Shown: positions 20,121-32,946 of the stretch, piece by piece
Numbering within the stretch: position 1 is the first letter of the stretch
Layout: the number at the start of each line of letters is the position of its first letter
DNA from: Bartonella raoultii
GTDB taxonomy: Bacteria > Pseudomonadota > Alphaproteobacteria > Rhizobiales > Rhizobiaceae
Direction: 5' to 3'
Assembly (NCBI RefSeq): GCF_019659805.1
Contig: NZ_JAIFRO010000007.1
Span: 26,623-90,622, forward strand
DNA: 64,000 nt
Made by a program: the position numbers and the translations under genes
Notes under the pieces: generated by a model
What the model was told of the DNA's origin: nothing
What the model saw: the letters and a program-made list of their open reading frames with translations, nothing else
Database searches by the model: none

Positions 20121-20923
20121 ATGACATCATAGCTTTTTGTATTTTTATGAAAAAATACACATACGGAAGTATTTGAACACTTTATAGTTTCAGGATACGT
20201 TAATCATTTTAAAAGAAAATTCTCAATACTCTTTCAAGATTACTTTCAAATAAACTGCGTCTGTATCAGAAAAGCAACATATCTTTTTCTTGCAGATAAA
20301 ATCTTTATAAGAAAAACAGCAAGTAATATAAAGACAAGGAAAACAAATAGAATATTTTTTATGCTTTCAGAAAAAATATCACAATACGCTCTCTTTTTAT
20401 AGAGGAATAATGATGGAGCGTACAAATTTATCCTATTATGTTGTAAAATATCGTAGTTAGGTTTGTGATATAAGGCAGGGGAAATTATTTGTTGGATATG
20501 TTAGAGAATGAGAGAGATGTTTTTATGGCTATTAAACAAGGTAGGATAAAGAATAAAATATATAGCTTTATAATCTTTTAGGTGGCAGGCGTTTTTTGCT
20601 TTAATCTTTTGTTAGAAATATTTGAAAAATTATAATGTAGATAGCATGCTTGTAGGAGATAATTTATAGGGTGATATTATCATCAAGTTTAGTACATTTC
20701 GTCTTGAAATACAGATAATTATTCTCATAATTTTTACTTCTAAATATATGAATAAGGCCATTGTCTTGTTTATGAAATAAATATGAAATATAACCTGAAA
20801 TTAGATAAAAATTCTGTCTTTTTTTCTTCTTTTGCGTAAGAAAAAAAAGCAACTTAAACTTATCGCATATACAGCACTTAAAAAAGTAATCGATTTTTTA
20901 AAAATATCAAAGGTAAAAACAAA
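20121..20923 (-). other. Degenerate intergenic region upstream of the ATP12 gene
   Basis: About 800 AT-rich bases. On the minus strand an open stretch of some 84 codons ends at 20246-20248 and encodes a hydrophobic segment (NILFVFLVFILLAVFLIKIL) with a basic tail. It has no ATG and no clear ribosome site, so it may be a broken membrane-protein gene. In other Rhizobiales a HAD-family phosphatase gene is often found between rluC and ATP12; no trace of it is visible here. Confidence 0.4.
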
Positions 20924-21706
20924 ATGCGTGAAATTTTGAATCATTTTGATAGATCATTAGATAAAAATAACCCTGCTCAGAAGATTCAAAGTTTTTCATG
21001 TCAGCCTTTACCAAAACGATTTTATAAAGAAGTAAAAATTTCATATGAGGAGGGAGGCTTTTCTATATTATTAGATGAACGTCTGGTCAAGACACCGGCA
21101 AAGCGCCATTTTCTTGTACCAACTGAAGTATTTGCGACATTTGTTGCGCAGGAATTTGAAAACCAAAAGCACGTTATTGATCCAGCTAAAATGCCAATGA
21201 CACGCCTTGTGAATACTGTTATTGATGGCATCGCTGATGACATGCAGGCTGTTTTTGAAGATTTATTACGTTTTGTTGCATGTGATATGATCTTTTATCG
21301 TGCACAAACACCAAAAGAGCTTCTACAGCGACAATGTGAACAGTGGGATCCTCTATTGAACTGGGCAGAAGAGAAACTTGGGGCCTATTTCCATATAACA
21401 GAAGGGCTTATGTATGTTGAGCAATCACAGGAAGCAATTCAAGCGGTAAGCAATTATTTGCGTAAAGTTGAGTCTCCTTATATGCTTGCTGCACTTCATA
21501 TGATGACAACTTTGACAGGATCAGCTCTTATTGCGCTTGCTGTTGCAACTGGAAAAATCGATACTGATCATGCTTGGAATATTGCCCATTTAGATGAAGA
21601 TTGGATGATAGAACAATGGGGAATGGATGAAGAAGTCATGATACGCCGTGCGCATAAAAAGGTTGAATTTAATGCTGCGGCTCAAATCATCACAATGTGC
21701 TTGTAA
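20924..21706 (+). CDS. ATP12-family F1-ATPase assembly chaperone
   Basis: 260 residues. The C-terminal half carries the family pattern (TGSALIALAVATGKIDTDHA, then WNIAHLDEDWMIEQWGMDEE and a final RRAHKKVEFNAA). The N-terminal part has PLPKRFYKEVKISYEEGGF and LLDERLVKTPAKRHFLVPT. In mitochondria ATP12 binds free F1 alpha subunits during ATP synthase assembly. The bacterial homologue, restricted largely to alphaproteobacteria, is assumed to do the same. Start ATG 20924 follows AAAGGTAAAAACAAA. Confidence 0.88.
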   Translation: MREILNHFDRSLDKNNPAQKIQSFSCQPLPKRFYKEVKISYEEGGFSILLDERLVKTPAKRHFLVPTEVFATFVAQEFENQKHVIDPAKMPMTRLVNTVIDGIADDMQAVFEDLLRFVACDMIFYRAQTPKELLQRQCEQWDPLLNWAEEKLGAYFHITEGLMYVEQSQEAIQAVSNYLRKVESPYMLAALHMMTTLTGSALIALAVATGKIDTDHAWNIAHLDEDWMIEQWGMDEEVMIRRAHKKVEFNAAAQIITMCL

Positions 21707-21744
21707 AAACAAGCGGTTTGGTAACATGTATTTTGTTGTCATTA

Positions 21745-22290
21745 TTATAGTATTTTTGTGATTTTTTGAGGATTAACTTTTATTTTTTCAAGCCCTGGAA
21801 ATGATTTACTTGTGATGTTTAAGATTGACTCATCATTTCCACGGATAAAATACCACTTATTATTCTCAAAAAGAGCAATAATCTCAGTTTTAATAGAACA
21901 TTTTTTTCCAGTATTTGTTGTGGTTACAAATTCTACAGGTATTATAAAATAAGGGATACCATTATCAAGTTCTCCTTCACGTTTTTGTTTTTGGTCAACG
22001 TGGATACTCTCAATTTTATAATTTTTCGCTAATCGCTCTATTTGATTTTTCATAATTTGTTGAAATTGTGATTTACTGAATTTTTTCTTCGCAGTCAAAC
22101 TGTTGATGATTTGGGGTGGAATAGCATTTAAAATAGCGCTTGCATCGGCATTTTGAATTGCTTTACTGTATGCAGATGCTGCTTCTTCAAGCTCTATAAG
22201 TTTTTGATGTGTAATTGTAGAGGCTTGAGTTATTGATATCATCAGGGTAATGCATAAAAAAATGGAAAATAGGGAACAAATTCGTAGCAT
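21745..22290 (-). CDS. Secreted protein of unknown function
   Basis: 181 residues from ATG 22290, chosen because GAGAAGG lies 7 bases upstream; an upstream TTG overlaps that ribosome site. MLRICSLFSIFLCITLMISI is a signal peptide with probable cleavage after TQA (residues 22-24). The mature part resembles a small alpha/beta periplasmic protein: a helical region (LEEAASAYSKAIQNADASAI) then beta-rich segments ending NKWYFIRGNDESIL. It is convergent with the ATP12 gene. No family I can name; an NTF2-like fold is conceivable. Confidence 0.75.
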   Translation of the reverse strand: MLRICSLFSIFLCITLMISITQASTITHQKLIELEEAASAYSKAIQNADASAILNAIPPQIINSLTAKKKFSKSQFQQIMKNQIERLAKNYKIESIHVDQKQKREGELDNGIPYFIIPVEFVTTTNTGKKCSIKTEIIALFENNKWYFIRGNDESILNITSKSFPGLEKIKVNPQKITKIL

Positions 22291-22392
22291 TAGAAACCTT
22301 CTCAATTGATTTGAATGGATTCCTTTAAATTATAAAAGAAAAGCACATGGGCAAAAAGCCTCTTGTGCTCTGTGATGAGAAGAATATCCACA

Positions 22393-22418
22393 AAAATGGA
22401 GATTTTAATCTCCATTTT
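22393..22418 (-). terminator. Bidirectional hairpin terminator downstream of glnA
   Basis: A perfect inverted repeat of 12 bases per arm (AAAATGGAGATT at 22393-22404 and AATCTCCATTTT at 22407-22418) gives a hairpin flanked by A and T runs on either strand. It lies 28 bases beyond the glnA stop, so it most likely ends the glnB-glnA transcript. Confidence 0.75.
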
Positions 22419-22446
22419 AAAATTAAAAAGCATCATAAATTATGCT

Positions 22447-23862
22447 TTAAACAGAGTAATACATATCAAATTCGATAGGATGGGGCGTTGTCTCATAGCG
22501 TAAAACTTCTTGCATTTTTATTTGAATGAAAGAATTAATTTGATCATCATCAAAAACATCTCCAGCTTTAAGAAAGCTACGATCTTTATCAAGTGCTTCA
22601 AGTGCTTCGCGTAAACTTCCTGAGACTGTTGGAATTTCTTTCAGTTCTTTTAAGGGAAGATCATAAAGATCTTTATCCATAGCATGCCCTGGATGAATTT
22701 TATTTTTAATTCCATCAAGGCCAGCCATTAAAAGTGCTGCAAAGGCTAAATAGGGATTTGCTGTTGGATCTGGAAAACGAACTTCTACGCGTTTTGAATT
22801 TGGCGAAGCACTCATTGGAATACGGCAAGATGCAGAACGATTGCGTGCAGAATACGCAAGAAGGACTGGTGCTTCATAACCTGGGACTAGACGTTTATAA
22901 GAGTTGGTGGATGGATTTGTAAAGGCGTTGATTGCTTTTGCATGCTTGATAACACCACCGATAAAGAATAAGCAAGTTTCTGATAGTCCGGCATATTCAT
23001 TTCCTGCAAAGATTGGTTTTCCATCTTTCCAAATGGACATATGAACATGCATACCTGAACCGTTGTCACCAAAAACAGGTTTAGGCATAAAAGTTGCTGT
23101 TTTTCCATAGCTATTTGCTATTTGATGGACAACATATTTAAAAATTTGCATTTTATCGGCTTCGCGAACGAGCGTGTCAAAACGAATTCCTAATTCATGT
23201 TGTCCTGCTGCTACCTCGTGATGATGTTTTTCTACACGGACCCCCATATCTTTGAGTGCTGTAAGCATTTCAGAGCGCATATCTTGCCCAGAATCGATAG
23301 GGGGAACAGGAAGATATCCTCCCTTCATTCGTGGACGATGACCAAGGTTGCCTATTTCATATTTTGTATCATCATTGGATGGAAGTTCACTTGAATCAAG
23401 TTTAAAACCTGTATTGTAAGGGTCAGTTTTATAACGAACATCATCAAAAATAAAAAATTCTGCTTCTGGACCTACATTAATCGTATCTCCTATGCTTAAA
23501 GATTTCATATAAGCTTCAGCTCTTTTGGCAATAGAACGAGGGTCTCGACGATAAAACTCTCCAGAAACAGGATCGAGTACATCACAAAATAGAACCAAAG
23601 TTGATTGTGCAAAAAAGGGATCAATATGGGCTGTTTCTGGATCTGGCATCAAAATCATATCGGATTCATTAATTGTTTTCCATCCAGCAATTGAGGAACC
23701 ATCAAACATAACACCGTCGCTAAATGTATCTTCACTGATTTCTGAAATATCCATTGTGACATGATGTAATTTTCCTCGCGGATCGCTAAAACGTAAGTCG
23801 ACAAAACGTATTTCGTTGTCTGTAATCTGTTTGATAATTTCTGATGCGGTTGTCATATTCAA
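22447..23862 (-). CDS. glnA: Glutamine synthetase, type I
   Basis: 471 residues. Makes glutamine from glutamate, ammonia and ATP as a dodecamer. Signatures: [30 protein letters not shown] (about residues 52-61), the ATP-binding [20 protein letters not shown] and the adenylylation loop DKDLYDLP (tyrosine near residue 396), marking the GSI-beta, adenylylation-controlled subtype. The ribosome site TAAGGAAATTGAAT precedes the ATG. It follows glnB by 46 bases on the same strand, the common rhizobial glnB-glnA operon, normally under nitrogen control. Confidence 0.97.
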   Translation of the reverse strand: MNMTTASEIIKQITDNEIRFVDLRFSDPRGKLHHVTMDISEISEDTFSDGVMFDGSSIAGWKTINESDMILMPDPETAHIDPFFAQSTLVLFCDVLDPVSGEFYRRDPRSIAKRAEAYMKSLSIGDTINVGPEAEFFIFDDVRYKTDPYNTGFKLDSSELPSNDDTKYEIGNLGHRPRMKGGYLPVPPIDSGQDMRSEMLTALKDMGVRVEKHHHEVAAGQHELGIRFDTLVREADKMQIFKYVVHQIANSYGKTATFMPKPVFGDNGSGMHVHMSIWKDGKPIFAGNEYAGLSETCLFFIGGVIKHAKAINAFTNPSTNSYKRLVPGYEAPVLLAYSARNRSASCRIPMSASPNSKRVEVRFPDPTANPYLAFAALLMAGLDGIKNKIHPGHAMDKDLYDLPLKELKEIPTVSGSLREALEALDKDRSFLKAGDVFDDDQINSFIQIKMQEVLRYETTPHPIEFDMYYSV

Positions 23863-23908
23863 TTTCCTTAATGTGAGGATGAAGTGATTAAAAAGTCAAA
23901 AATAGACG

Positions 23909-24316
<408 letters not shown>

Positions 24317-24548
24317 TTAGCAACTGTGAGATATCCAATAGATACTTTGTGCACAAAAAGTCAAAAATTATGAAATTAGATATTCTTTGGAAGAAAATCT
24401 TTGTCCTTATAAATTCAATCCCTTATTATTTAGGGAAAAGGGCTTCCTTATTTATAAGGAATTAAAATGCTACAATGAGAGGTGTTGTTTACTTTTTATA
24501 CCATATGTTTATTTCTTCATAAGAAATGCTGGAAGTGTTTGGGTTATT

Positions 24549-27446
24549 TTAAGATTGGCGTTGTAAAATTTCTTTTAGGAATTTTCCTGTATAAGAGCTA
24601 GCAACCTGAATAATATCTTCAGGTCGTCCAGTTGCGACGATATTACCACCACGATCTCCTCCCTCAGGTCCTAAGTCAATAATCCAGTCAGCTGTTTTTA
24701 TAACTTCAAGATTATGTTCAATAATAACAACGGTATTACCTTGTTCCACGAGTTCATGTAGTACTTCAAGAAGTTTAGAGATATCGTGAAAATGTAGACC
24801 TGTTGTTGGTTCATCTAAAATGTAGAGTGTACGGCCTGTTGTTTTACGCGAAAGTTCTTTAGATAGTTTTACACGTTGCGCTTCTCCACCGGAAAGCGTG
24901 GTGGCTTGCTGTCCTACTTTAATATAGCCCAGTCCGACTTTGATAAGAGTCTGCATTTTATGATGAATAGCGGGGACTGCTTGGAAAAATTCTTCTGCTT
25001 TTTCTATTGTCATATCTAGGATATCGGCAATAGATTTCCCTTTAAACTTTATTTCCAATGTTTCTCTATTATAGCGTTTTCCTTGGCATACATCACATGT
25101 AACATAAACATCAGGCAAAAAGTGCATTTCAATTTTAATGACTCCATCACCTTGACATGCTTCACAACGTCCTCCTTTAACATTAAAAGAAAAACGTCCT
25201 GCTTGATAACCACGCGCTTTTGATTCTGGGAGTCCGGCAAACCATTCACGAATTGGAGTAAATGCCCCTGTATAAGTTGCTGGGTTAGAGCGTGGGGTGC
25301 GTCCGATAGGTGATTGGTTAATATCAATAACCTTATCAATAAATTCTAATCCTTCGATTTTGTCATAGCTTGCAGGACTATGATGACTCCCCATGATATG
25401 ATGGGATGCCGCTTTAAAGAGTGTTTCAATAAGAAATGTTGATTTTCCTCCACCTGAGACGCCTGTTATACACGTAAAGGTTCCAAGAGGGATGTTAGCA
25501 CTGATATTTTTTAAGTTATTGCCTTTTGCTCCAATAATTTTAAGTGTTTTTGATTGAGATATTTTGCGTCGTTGAGTAGGAATTGGAATAGTCATTTTCC
25601 CTGACAGATATTGACCTGTAAGAGAAGAAGGGTTTTCTATAATTTCTTGTGGTGTTCCTTGTGCTATGACTTCTCCACCATGTACACCTGCTGCAGGTCC
25701 CATATCAACAACATGATCCGCTGTGCGAATAGCATCTTCATCATGTTCAACGACAATAACCGTATTGCCAAGATCGCGCAAATGGTGCAGCATTTTCAAG
25801 AGGCGTTCGTTATCGCGTTGGTGTAAACCAATAGAGGGTTCATCTAAAATATAAAGGACCCCTGTAAGACCAGAACCAATTTGCGATGCTAAACGAATAC
25901 GTTGGCTTTCTCCACCTGAAAGAGTACCTGAACTGCGAGATAAGGTAAGATATTCAAGTCCTACATGATTTAAAAAAGCTAAGCGTTCTCGAATTTCTTT
26001 CAAAATACGGACTGCTATATTACGTTGTTTTTCAGTAAGATATTGATCAATATTGGCAAACCAATCATCTGCTTTTAGGATAGACAGCTCTGATATTTGT
26101 CCAATATGCATGCCATGAATTTTAACAGCAAGTGCTTCTGGTTTTAAACGATAACCATGACAAGCGGGGCAGGGTGTAGAAGACATATAACGCTCGATTT
26201 CTTCGCGCGACCACGTTGAATCGGTCTCTTTCCATCGCCGTTCCATATTTGGAATGATGCCTTCAAAATATTGCTCTGTTTTATGCGAGCTTATATCATT
26301 TTTATAGATAAAGGAGACTTTTTTGTCTTTTGTACCATATAAAAGAGCTTGTTGTGCTTCAGTTGAGAGCATACACCATTTATCGGTGAGCTTAAATCCG
26401 TAAACTTTGCCCAATGCTTCTAAGGTTTGGTTATAGTAGAGTGAAGATGATTTAGACCAAGGGATAATTGCTCCATTCTTTAAGGTAAGATTTTCATTTG
26501 GTACAATTTTGAGTGGGTCTATTGTTTTTTTTATACCAAGTCCGTCGCAAAGAGGACAAGCACCAAAAGGATTATTAAATGAAAAGAGGCGTGGTTCAAT
26601 TTCAGGAATAGAAAATCCAGATATGGGGCAGGAAAATCGTTCTGAAAAAATAAGCCGTTTGTGTGTTTCATTTTTTGATTTATGTGCAGCTTCTTTTTTG
26701 GTTTCTTTTGGGGACAAGGGCTGATCTGCCATTTCGGCGATCGCAAGCCCATTTGCGAGCTGTAAACAGGTTTCTATACTGTCCGCTAGGCGAGGAGCAA
26801 TGTCGTTATGTACAACAATGCGATCGACCACTACATCTATGTCGTGCTTATACTTTTTATCAAGAGGAGGAATATCAGAAATTTCATAGAATTTTCCATC
26901 GACTTTAGCGCGTTGGAATCCTTTTTTTAAAAGTTCCGTTAGCTCTTTTTTATATTCTCCTTTGCGTCCTCGTACGAGAGGAGCCATTATAAAAATTCGT
27001 GTACCTTCTGGTAAGGACATAATTTGATCAACCATTTCGCTTACCGTTTGGCTTTCAATAGGAAGTCCGGTAGCGGGAGAATAAGGGACGCCGATGCGTG
27101 CAAAGAGAAGGCGCATGTAGTCGTGGATTTCAGTAACGGTTCCTACTGTTGAACGAGGGTTGTGGCTGGTTGTTTTTTGTTCAATAGAAATGGCTGGAGA
27201 AAGGCCATCTATTCGGTTAACATCTGGTTTTTGCATCACCTCTAGAAATTGGCGTGCGTAGGCGGAAAGGCTTTCAACATAGCGACGCTGACCTTCGGCG
27301 TAAATTGTATCAAATGCTAAGGAAGATTTACCTGATCCAGAAAGTCCTGTTATGACGATAAGTTTATCACGTGGGAGGTTGATATCAATATTTTTAAGGT
27401 TATGCTCACGTGCACCGTGAATGGAAATGTATTTCTGATGAGTCAT
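24549..27446 (-). CDS. uvrA: UvrABC system protein A
   Basis: 965 residues, the normal length. Damage-recognition ATPase of nucleotide excision repair with two ABC modules: Walker A GLSGSGKS (34-41) and GVSGGGKS, signatures [12 protein letters not shown] and [15 protein letters not shown]. Zinc modules are the CPLCDGLGI and [13 protein letters not shown]...CDVCQGK clusters. It is transcribed divergently from ssb, a common arrangement in which both are damage-inducible. I did not find a clear LexA box in the 320-base spacer. Confidence 0.97.
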   Translation of the reverse strand: MTHQKYISIHGAREHNLKNIDINLPRDKLIVITGLSGSGKSSLAFDTIYAEGQRRYVESLSAYARQFLEVMQKPDVNRIDGLSPAISIEQKTTSHNPRSTVGTVTEIHDYMRLLFARIGVPYSPATGLPIESQTVSEMVDQIMSLPEGTRIFIMAPLVRGRKGEYKKELTELLKKGFQRAKVDGKFYEISDIPPLDKKYKHDIDVVVDRIVVHNDIAPRLADSIETCLQLANGLAIAEMADQPLSPKETKKEAAHKSKNETHKRLIFSERFSCPISGFSIPEIEPRLFSFNNPFGACPLCDGLGIKKTIDPLKIVPNENLTLKNGAIIPWSKSSSLYYNQTLEALGKVYGFKLTDKWCMLSTEAQQALLYGTKDKKVSFIYKNDISSHKTEQYFEGIIPNMERRWKETDSTWSREEIERYMSSTPCPACHGYRLKPEALAVKIHGMHIGQISELSILKADDWFANIDQYLTEKQRNIAVRILKEIRERLAFLNHVGLEYLTLSRSSGTLSGGESQRIRLASQIGSGLTGVLYILDEPSIGLHQRDNERLLKMLHHLRDLGNTVIVVEHDEDAIRTADHVVDMGPAAGVHGGEVIAQGTPQEIIENPSSLTGQYLSGKMTIPIPTQRRKISQSKTLKIIGAKGNNLKNISANIPLGTFTCITGVSGGGKSTFLIETLFKAASHHIMGSHHSPASYDKIEGLEFIDKVIDINQSPIGRTPRSNPATYTGAFTPIREWFAGLPESKARGYQAGRFSFNVKGGRCEACQGDGVIKIEMHFLPDVYVTCDVCQGKRYNRETLEIKFKGKSIADILDMTIEKAEEFFQAVPAIHHKMQTLIKVGLGYIKVGQQATTLSGGEAQRVKLSKELSRKTTGRTLYILDEPTTGLHFHDISKLLEVLHELVEQGNTVVIIEHNLEVIKTADWIIDLGPEGGDRGGNIVATGRPEDIIQVASSYTGKFLKEILQRQS

Positions 27447-27766
27447 ATTTTACCCTTAGCATATGTAAAAAATTGAGCATTTAAAATTGGAATAAAATTG
27501 TTTTTTTTAATTATAATCTCTTTGATTGCTTTAATGCCAACAGAGGATACAAGTTTTGTAGAAAGAAAAATAGAGAAAACAGCTTTTTACTCTATGGTGA
27601 TGGAGTAATCTATATGTTATTATCAAATCTTGCTATAATTATATGATACAATATTTTAGAAAGGGTAATAAGATTTACACAGGCAGATGCTTAAAAAATA
27701 ATATAATAAAATGACTGCTCATTATACAATAATTTTTTTGTAAATTAAGATTTTGGAGTTTAAGCA
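27447..27766. other. Divergent uvrA/ssb promoter region
   Basis: 320 AT-rich bases between the divergent uvrA and ssb starts. It must contain both promoters. No gene and no clear alphaproteobacterial LexA box (two GTTC or GAAC half-sites 11 bases apart) was visible. Confidence 0.5.
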
Positions 27767-28288
27767 ATGGCAGGTAGCCTTAATAAAGTTATTTTAATTG
27801 GTAATCTTGGTGCGGATCCTGAAATTCGCCGGTTGAATTCTGGTGATCAAGTGGCAAATCTGCGAATTGCTACTTCAGAAAGTTGGCGTGATAGAAACAC
27901 AAATGAACGTAAAGAACGCACAGAGTGGCATAATATTGTTATTTTTAACGAAAATTTGATCAAAATTGTCGAGCAATATTTAAAAAAAGGTAGCAAAATT
28001 TATATTGAAGGTCAGCTGCAGACACGTAAATGGCAAGATCAAAATGGTAATGATCGTTATACAACAGAGATCGTTTTACAAAAATATAGAGGTGAATTAC
28101 AAATGCTTGATGGGCGTGGAACAGCTGGTGGGGAGCAGGTGCAAGGAACCAGTCAGGCGAGTGGAGGTTACGGAAGTGGTAGTAGTTTTAGTGACAGTGT
28201 AGCAAGCCAGAGAGACGCTTTTAGTCGAAATGCGAATCAACCGAGAGAAGATTTTTCGCAAAAATTAGATGATGATGTTCCTTTTTGA
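27767..28288 (+). CDS. ssb: Single-stranded DNA-binding protein
   Basis: 173 residues. The OB fold occupies residues 1-115 ([46 protein letters not shown]). A Gly/Ser/Gln-rich linker follows, ending in the acidic tip DDDVPF that binds partner proteins. This is the chromosomal copy; a shorter phage paralogue lies at 50332-50769. Confidence 0.96.
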   Translation: MAGSLNKVILIGNLGADPEIRRLNSGDQVANLRIATSESWRDRNTNERKERTEWHNIVIFNENLIKIVEQYLKKGSKIYIEGQLQTRKWQDQNGNDRYTTEIVLQKYRGELQMLDGRGTAGGEQVQGTSQASGGYGSGSSFSDSVASQRDAFSRNANQPREDFSQKLDDDVPF

Positions 28289-28525
28289 TGTTTCTTAATA
28301 AACAGTATTCTTAATCCTTTATGTTTCTTCTATTATTTGTGTTCGGTTTTTAAAATTTAGCAAAGAAGTTCTGTTTATTTTATTTATATTTTTTTAATAT
28401 AATGAGTAACATATTGAAAGTTATTGTTAATTTTCTTTTCTGTTGGAGGAGAGAAATTAGCATTTTAGTGTATTTTTCTATATAAATAAAAGTGACAATG
28501 ATTCTTTTTGAAAGTCTTAAAAGCA

Positions 28526-31306
28526 GTGACTGATCTTACTCTACACCCAGAACGTGATATATCGACCGGTATTGAGCCGGTCAGTATTATTGATGAAATG
28601 CAACGCTCTTATCTTGATTATGCGATGAGCGTCATTGTTTCGCGTGCACTTCCTGATGTACGTGATGGTCTTAAACCAGTGCATCGGCGTATTCTTCACG
28701 CGATGAATGAGATGGGACTTTTTTTTAATAAGCCGTATCGAAAATCTGCTGGTGTTGTTGGTGAAGTTATGGGAAAATTTCATCCCCATGGTGATGCTTC
28801 AATTTATGATGCGTTAGTGCGTATGGCACAGGACTTTTCTTTGAGAAACCCATTAATTGATGGTCAAGGAAACTTCGGTTCTGTTGATGGTGATCCGCCA
28901 GCGGCAATGCGCTATACAGAATGTCGTTTAGAAAAAGTTTCGGCAGAGCTTTTAGCTGATATTGATAAAGATACTGTTGATTTTCAAGATAATTATGATG
29001 GACGTGAGCGTGAGCCAGTTGTTTTACCAGCGCGTTTTCCTAATCTTTTGGTTAATGGATCAGGTGGTATTGCTGTAGGAATGGCAACCAATATTCCTCC
29101 TCATAATCTTGGTGAAGTTGTTGAGGGTTGTATTGCTTTAATTGATAATCCCAATATAACGCTTAATGAAATAATTGAAATCATTCCGGGGCCTGATTTT
29201 CCTACAGGAGGTATTATTCTTGGCCATGCTGGAGTTCGTTCAGCTTATGAAACGGGACGTGGTTCAATTATTATGCGTGCTAAGGTTGATATCGAGGATA
29301 TTCATAATGGACGCCAAGCAATCATTGTAAGTGAAATACCCTATCAAGTAAATAAAGCAACCATGATTGAGAAAATGGCTGAGTTGGTACGTGATAAACG
29401 TATCGAAGGAATTTCTGATTTACGTGATGAATCTGATCGTGATGGGTATCGTGTTGTTATTGAACTTAAAAGAGATGTTGTAGCTGAAGTTGTGTTAAAC
29501 CAATTGTATCGTTATACACCATTACAAACTTCTTTTGGTTGTAATATGGTTGCCTTAAACGGAGGAAAACCAGAACAGATGACGTTGCTTGATATGCTTC
29601 GTGCATTTGTTTCTTTTCGTGAAGAGGTGGTCAGTCGGCGCACAAAATATCTTTTGCGAAAAGCACGTGAACGTGCACATGTTTTAGTTGGTCTTGCTCT
29701 TGCTGTTGCTAATATTGATGAGATTATCGCGCTTATTCGTAAAGCGCCTGATCCTCAAACAGCCCGTGCACAATTGATGGAACGTCGTTGGCCCGCTGCT
29801 GATGTTGCCCCTTTAATCAAGCTTATTGATGATCCTCGCCATATCATTCATGAGGATAGTACTTATAATTTATCTGAAGAACAAGCACGTGCTATTTTAG
29901 AATTACGTTTGCAAAGGTTGACAGCGCTTGGACGTGATGAAATTGCTGATGAATTGAATAAAATTGGCGTAGATATTGCTGATTATCTTGATATTTTGGC
30001 ATCGCGTTTACGCATTATGAATATTGTTAAAAATGAATTGAATGCTCTTCGTGAGGAATTTGCAACACCTCGACGTACTGTATTTGGTTTTGGCAATGCT
30101 GAGATGGAAAGTGAAGATCTCATTGCGCCAGAAGATATGGTGGTAACGGTGAGCCATAGTGGCTATATTAAACGTGTTCCTCTTAATACTTATCGTGCAC
30201 AACGTCGCGGTGGTAAGGGGCGTTCTGGTATGTCTACAAAAGATGAAGATTTTGTAACCCGTTTGTTTGTGGCTAATACGCATACCCCCGTTCTTTTCTT
30301 TTCGTCACGTGGGATCGTTTATAAGGAAAAAGTATGGCGCTTACCTCTTGGTACGCCGCAATCGCGTGGGAGAGCTCTCATCAATATGCTTCCCTTACAA
30401 AAGGGTGAGCGCATAACAACAATCATGCCTTTACCAGAAGATGAGTCTAGTTGGAGCGCTTTAGATATTATGTTTGCAACGACACGTGGAACTGTGCGTC
30501 GTAATAAACTATCAGATTTTGTTCAAGTTAATCGTAATGGTAAAATTGCCATGAAACTTGATGAGGAAGGCGATGAAATTCTTTCTGTCGAGACTTGTAC
30601 AGAACATGATGATGTTGTGCTCATAACAGCTAATGGGCAATGTATTCGTTTTCCAGTTGTTGATGTTCGCGTTTTTGTAGGGCGTAATTCTGTAGGAGTC
30701 CGTGGCATTAATTTGGTTAATGGTGATAAAGTTATTTCTATGACACTCTTAGAACATGTTGAAGCAACGTCAATTGAACGTTCTGCTTACGTTAAGCGTA
30801 TGATTAATGAAAGGCGTGCTGCTGATTCTGATACAGAGGATATTGTAGCTCTTGATGAAGAAGATGGAGGTGCTGAAACAGAGTTGACAGAGGAACGCTA
30901 TGCAGAGCTTTATGCGCGCGAGCAGATGCTTTTAACAGTAAGCGAGTTTGGTTATGGAAAACGATCCTCCTCTTATGAATTTCGAATTTCAGGACGTGGT
31001 GGAAAGGGAATTCGTGCGACGGATCCATCTAAAACAGCTGAAATTGGTAAATTAGTAGCGGCTTTTCCGGTGAAGGCACAAGATCAAATTATGTTGGTAT
31101 CAGATGGAGGGCAACTTATTCGTGTTCCTATTAATGGTATTCGTATAGCAGGACGTTCGACTAAGGGAGTGACAATTTTTAATACAGCTAAAGGAGAAAA
31201 AGTCGTATCGGTCGAGCGTATTTCTGAATCTGAAGATGATGATAACCCATTAGATGATAAAGCGGGAAAATGTTCTGACACGATTGATGTAAACGGAAAA
31301 AAATAA
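28526..31306 (+). CDS. gyrA: DNA gyrase subunit A
   Basis: 926 residues from GTG 28526; a TTG at 28508 would add six residues. I prefer the GTG because it puts the quinolone-region alanine at position 91, the number used for Bartonella GyrA. The catalytic tyrosine is Tyr130 (MRYTE). The GyrA box QRRGGKG follows in the first C-terminal blade. An acidic insertion ([20 protein letters not shown]) interrupts the C-terminal beta-pinwheel, typical of Rhizobiales. The enzyme introduces negative supercoils with GyrB. No strong ribosome site at either start. Confidence 0.95.
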   Translation: MTDLTLHPERDISTGIEPVSIIDEMQRSYLDYAMSVIVSRALPDVRDGLKPVHRRILHAMNEMGLFFNKPYRKSAGVVGEVMGKFHPHGDASIYDALVRMAQDFSLRNPLIDGQGNFGSVDGDPPAAMRYTECRLEKVSAELLADIDKDTVDFQDNYDGREREPVVLPARFPNLLVNGSGGIAVGMATNIPPHNLGEVVEGCIALIDNPNITLNEIIEIIPGPDFPTGGIILGHAGVRSAYETGRGSIIMRAKVDIEDIHNGRQAIIVSEIPYQVNKATMIEKMAELVRDKRIEGISDLRDESDRDGYRVVIELKRDVVAEVVLNQLYRYTPLQTSFGCNMVALNGGKPEQMTLLDMLRAFVSFREEVVSRRTKYLLRKARERAHVLVGLALAVANIDEIIALIRKAPDPQTARAQLMERRWPAADVAPLIKLIDDPRHIIHEDSTYNLSEEQARAILELRLQRLTALGRDEIADELNKIGVDIADYLDILASRLRIMNIVKNELNALREEFATPRRTVFGFGNAEMESEDLIAPEDMVVTVSHSGYIKRVPLNTYRAQRRGGKGRSGMSTKDEDFVTRLFVANTHTPVLFFSSRGIVYKEKVWRLPLGTPQSRGRALINMLPLQKGERITTIMPLPEDESSWSALDIMFATTRGTVRRNKLSDFVQVNRNGKIAMKLDEEGDEILSVETCTEHDDVVLITANGQCIRFPVVDVRVFVGRNSVGVRGINLVNGDKVISMTLLEHVEATSIERSAYVKRMINERRAADSDTEDIVALDEEDGGAETELTEERYAELYAREQMLLTVSEFGYGKRSSSYEFRISGRGGKGIRATDPSKTAEIGKLVAAFPVKAQDQIMLVSDGGQLIRVPINGIRIAGRSTKGVTIFNTAKGEKVVSVERISESEDDDNPLDDKAGKCSDTIDVNGKK

Positions 31307-31327
31307 TTTTGAAGGAGGCAGAGTGAA

Positions 31328-31849
31328 ATGGTAAAAATTGCTCTTTATGCGGGTTCCTTCGATCCTTTTACAAATGGTCATCTTGATGTTTTACGAAATA
31401 GTTTAGTGTTAGCTGACAAAGTTGTTGTTGCTATAGGTTTACAAGCTCGTAAAAAAACACTTTTTAGTTTTGAAGAGCGTGTTGCGTTAATTATGCAAGT
31501 AGGGAAAGACTTGTTAAATATAGGTCCTGATCGGTTGCAAGTTATTTCGTTTAACACTCTTTTGGTTAACAAAGCGCGTGAAATTGGAGCTTCCTTGCTT
31601 ATTCGTGGCTTACGCGATGGCACTGATCTTGATTATGAAATGCAAATGGCAGGGATGAATAGTATTATGGCTCCTGAATTACAAACTATTTTTTTGCCGG
31701 CGAGCATTTCAGGGCGTGCTATTACTTCTACATTAGTACGCCAGATTGCTTCTATGGGAGGTGATACAACGCCTTTTGTTCCTTCTCATGTAGCGAAAGC
31801 TTTGCATTTGAAATTTCAATCTTCAAGGGAGAAGGATTGTGCGTCTTAG
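31328..31849 (+). CDS. coaD: Phosphopantetheine adenylyltransferase
   Basis: 173 residues. Penultimate step of coenzyme A synthesis: 4'-phosphopantetheine + ATP. The nucleotidyltransferase motif [14 protein letters not shown] (residues 9-22, with T/HxGH) and the ITSTLVR motif (usually ISSTLVR) are present, as is [33 protein letters not shown] precedes the ATG. It lies 21 bases after gyrA and overlaps the next gene by 11 bases, so gyrA-coaD-ppiA-ppiB look like one unit. Confidence 0.95.
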   Translation: MVKIALYAGSFDPFTNGHLDVLRNSLVLADKVVVAIGLQARKKTLFSFEERVALIMQVGKDLLNIGPDRLQVISFNTLLVNKAREIGASLLIRGLRDGTDLDYEMQMAGMNSIMAPELQTIFLPASISGRAITSTLVRQIASMGGDTTPFVPSHVAKALHLKFQSSREKDCAS

Positions 31850-32414
31850 AATTTTTGCTCTTTTGACATGTTTTTTTTGTTTTTTTTCGTTAAGTGCTGT
31901 AGCTGCTGATTTGAACCTCCTTATTTTATCTCTCAAAAATGGTGATGTGGTCATACGTCTTCGTCCTGATCTGGCACCAAAACATGTTGCACAAATCAAA
32001 AGATTAACAAAAGAAGGTGCTTACAATAATGTTGTCTTTCATCGTGTTATTCCTGGTTTTATGGCACAAACAGGTGATGTAAAGTTTGGAAAAAAGGGGG
32101 GCGCAGATTTTGATTTGAAGCGCGTTGGCATGGGAGGTTCCAATTATCCCAATATACCAGCGGAATTTTCAAAGCAGCCGTTTAAGCGTGGTACTGTTGG
32201 GATGGCACGTTCAGAAGATTTAGATTCCGCTAATTCTCAATTTTTTATTTGTTTTGATGATGCTGATTTTTTAAATGGTCAATATACAGTTGTAGGAGAA
32301 GTCATAAAGGGAATGGATGTTGTTGATAAAATAAAAAAAGGTACAACAAAGAATAATGGATCTGTAAAGAATCCTGATGTTATTAATATTGCCACTTTAC
32401 AAGCTGAGAGATAA
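31839..32414 (+). CDS. ppiA: Periplasmic cyclophilin-type peptidyl-prolyl isomerase
   Basis: 191 residues from GTG 31839, overlapping the coaD stop by 11 bases with GGGAGAAGGA upstream. The signal peptide [20 protein letters not shown] is cleaved near VAA-D. The cyclophilin core follows with [34 protein letters not shown] and [16 protein letters not shown]. It speeds cis-trans isomerisation of X-Pro bonds in the envelope. Confidence 0.92.
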   Translation: MRLRIFALLTCFFCFFSLSAVAADLNLLILSLKNGDVVIRLRPDLAPKHVAQIKRLTKEGAYNNVVFHRVIPGFMAQTGDVKFGKKGGADFDLKRVGMGGSNYPNIPAEFSKQPFKRGTVGMARSEDLDSANSQFFICFDDADFLNGQYTVVGEVIKGMDVVDKIKKGTTKNNGSVKNPDVINIATLQAER

Positions 32415-32433
32415 GTGAAAGGAATTATGCCAT

Positions 32434-32946
32434 ATGGTTGAGATTAAAGATTTAGAAAATACCTTAATTCTTGAAACAACAAAGGGAAGTGTTATTATTG
32501 AACTTTTTGTTGATTTAGCTCCTAATCACGTTGCGCGTATTAAAGAGCTTGTGCGTGAAGGTGCGTATGATAACGTTATTTTTCATCGTGTTATTGATGG
32601 CTTTATGGCTCAAACAGGTGATGTACAATTTGGAAAGAAGGATAGTGCAAAATTCAATGCATCACGTGCAGGTATGGGAGGGTCAGAAAAACCCAATTTG
32701 ACAGCAGAGTTTTCGAATGTTTCTCATAAACGTGGCACTGTTTCTATGGCACGTAGTCAAAATCCAAATTCTGCGAATTCGCAGTTTTTTATTTGCTTTG
32801 CAGATGCCCCTTGGCTTGATCGCCAATATTCCATATGGGGACAGGTTATTGAGGGGATGGAAAATATCGATCAAATTAAGCGTGGTGAACCTGTCGTAGA
32901 TCCTGATGCGATTATCAAAGCAACGATTGCTGCAGATAGAAAATAA
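32434..32946 (+). CDS. ppiB: Cytoplasmic cyclophilin-type peptidyl-prolyl isomerase
   Basis: 170 residues without a signal peptide, closely related to the gene 19 bases upstream. Core motifs are [20 protein letters not shown] and RGTVSMARSQNPNSANSQFF, then IWGQVIEGMENIDQIK. The tandem secreted/cytosolic cyclophilin pair is common in rhizobia and reflects a local duplication. Confidence 0.92.
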   Translation: MVEIKDLENTLILETTKGSVIIELFVDLAPNHVARIKELVREGAYDNVIFHRVIDGFMAQTGDVQFGKKDSAKFNASRAGMGGSEKPNLTAEFSNVSHKRGTVSMARSQNPNSANSQFFICFADAPWLDRQYSIWGQVIEGMENIDQIKRGEPVVDPDAIIKATIAADRK

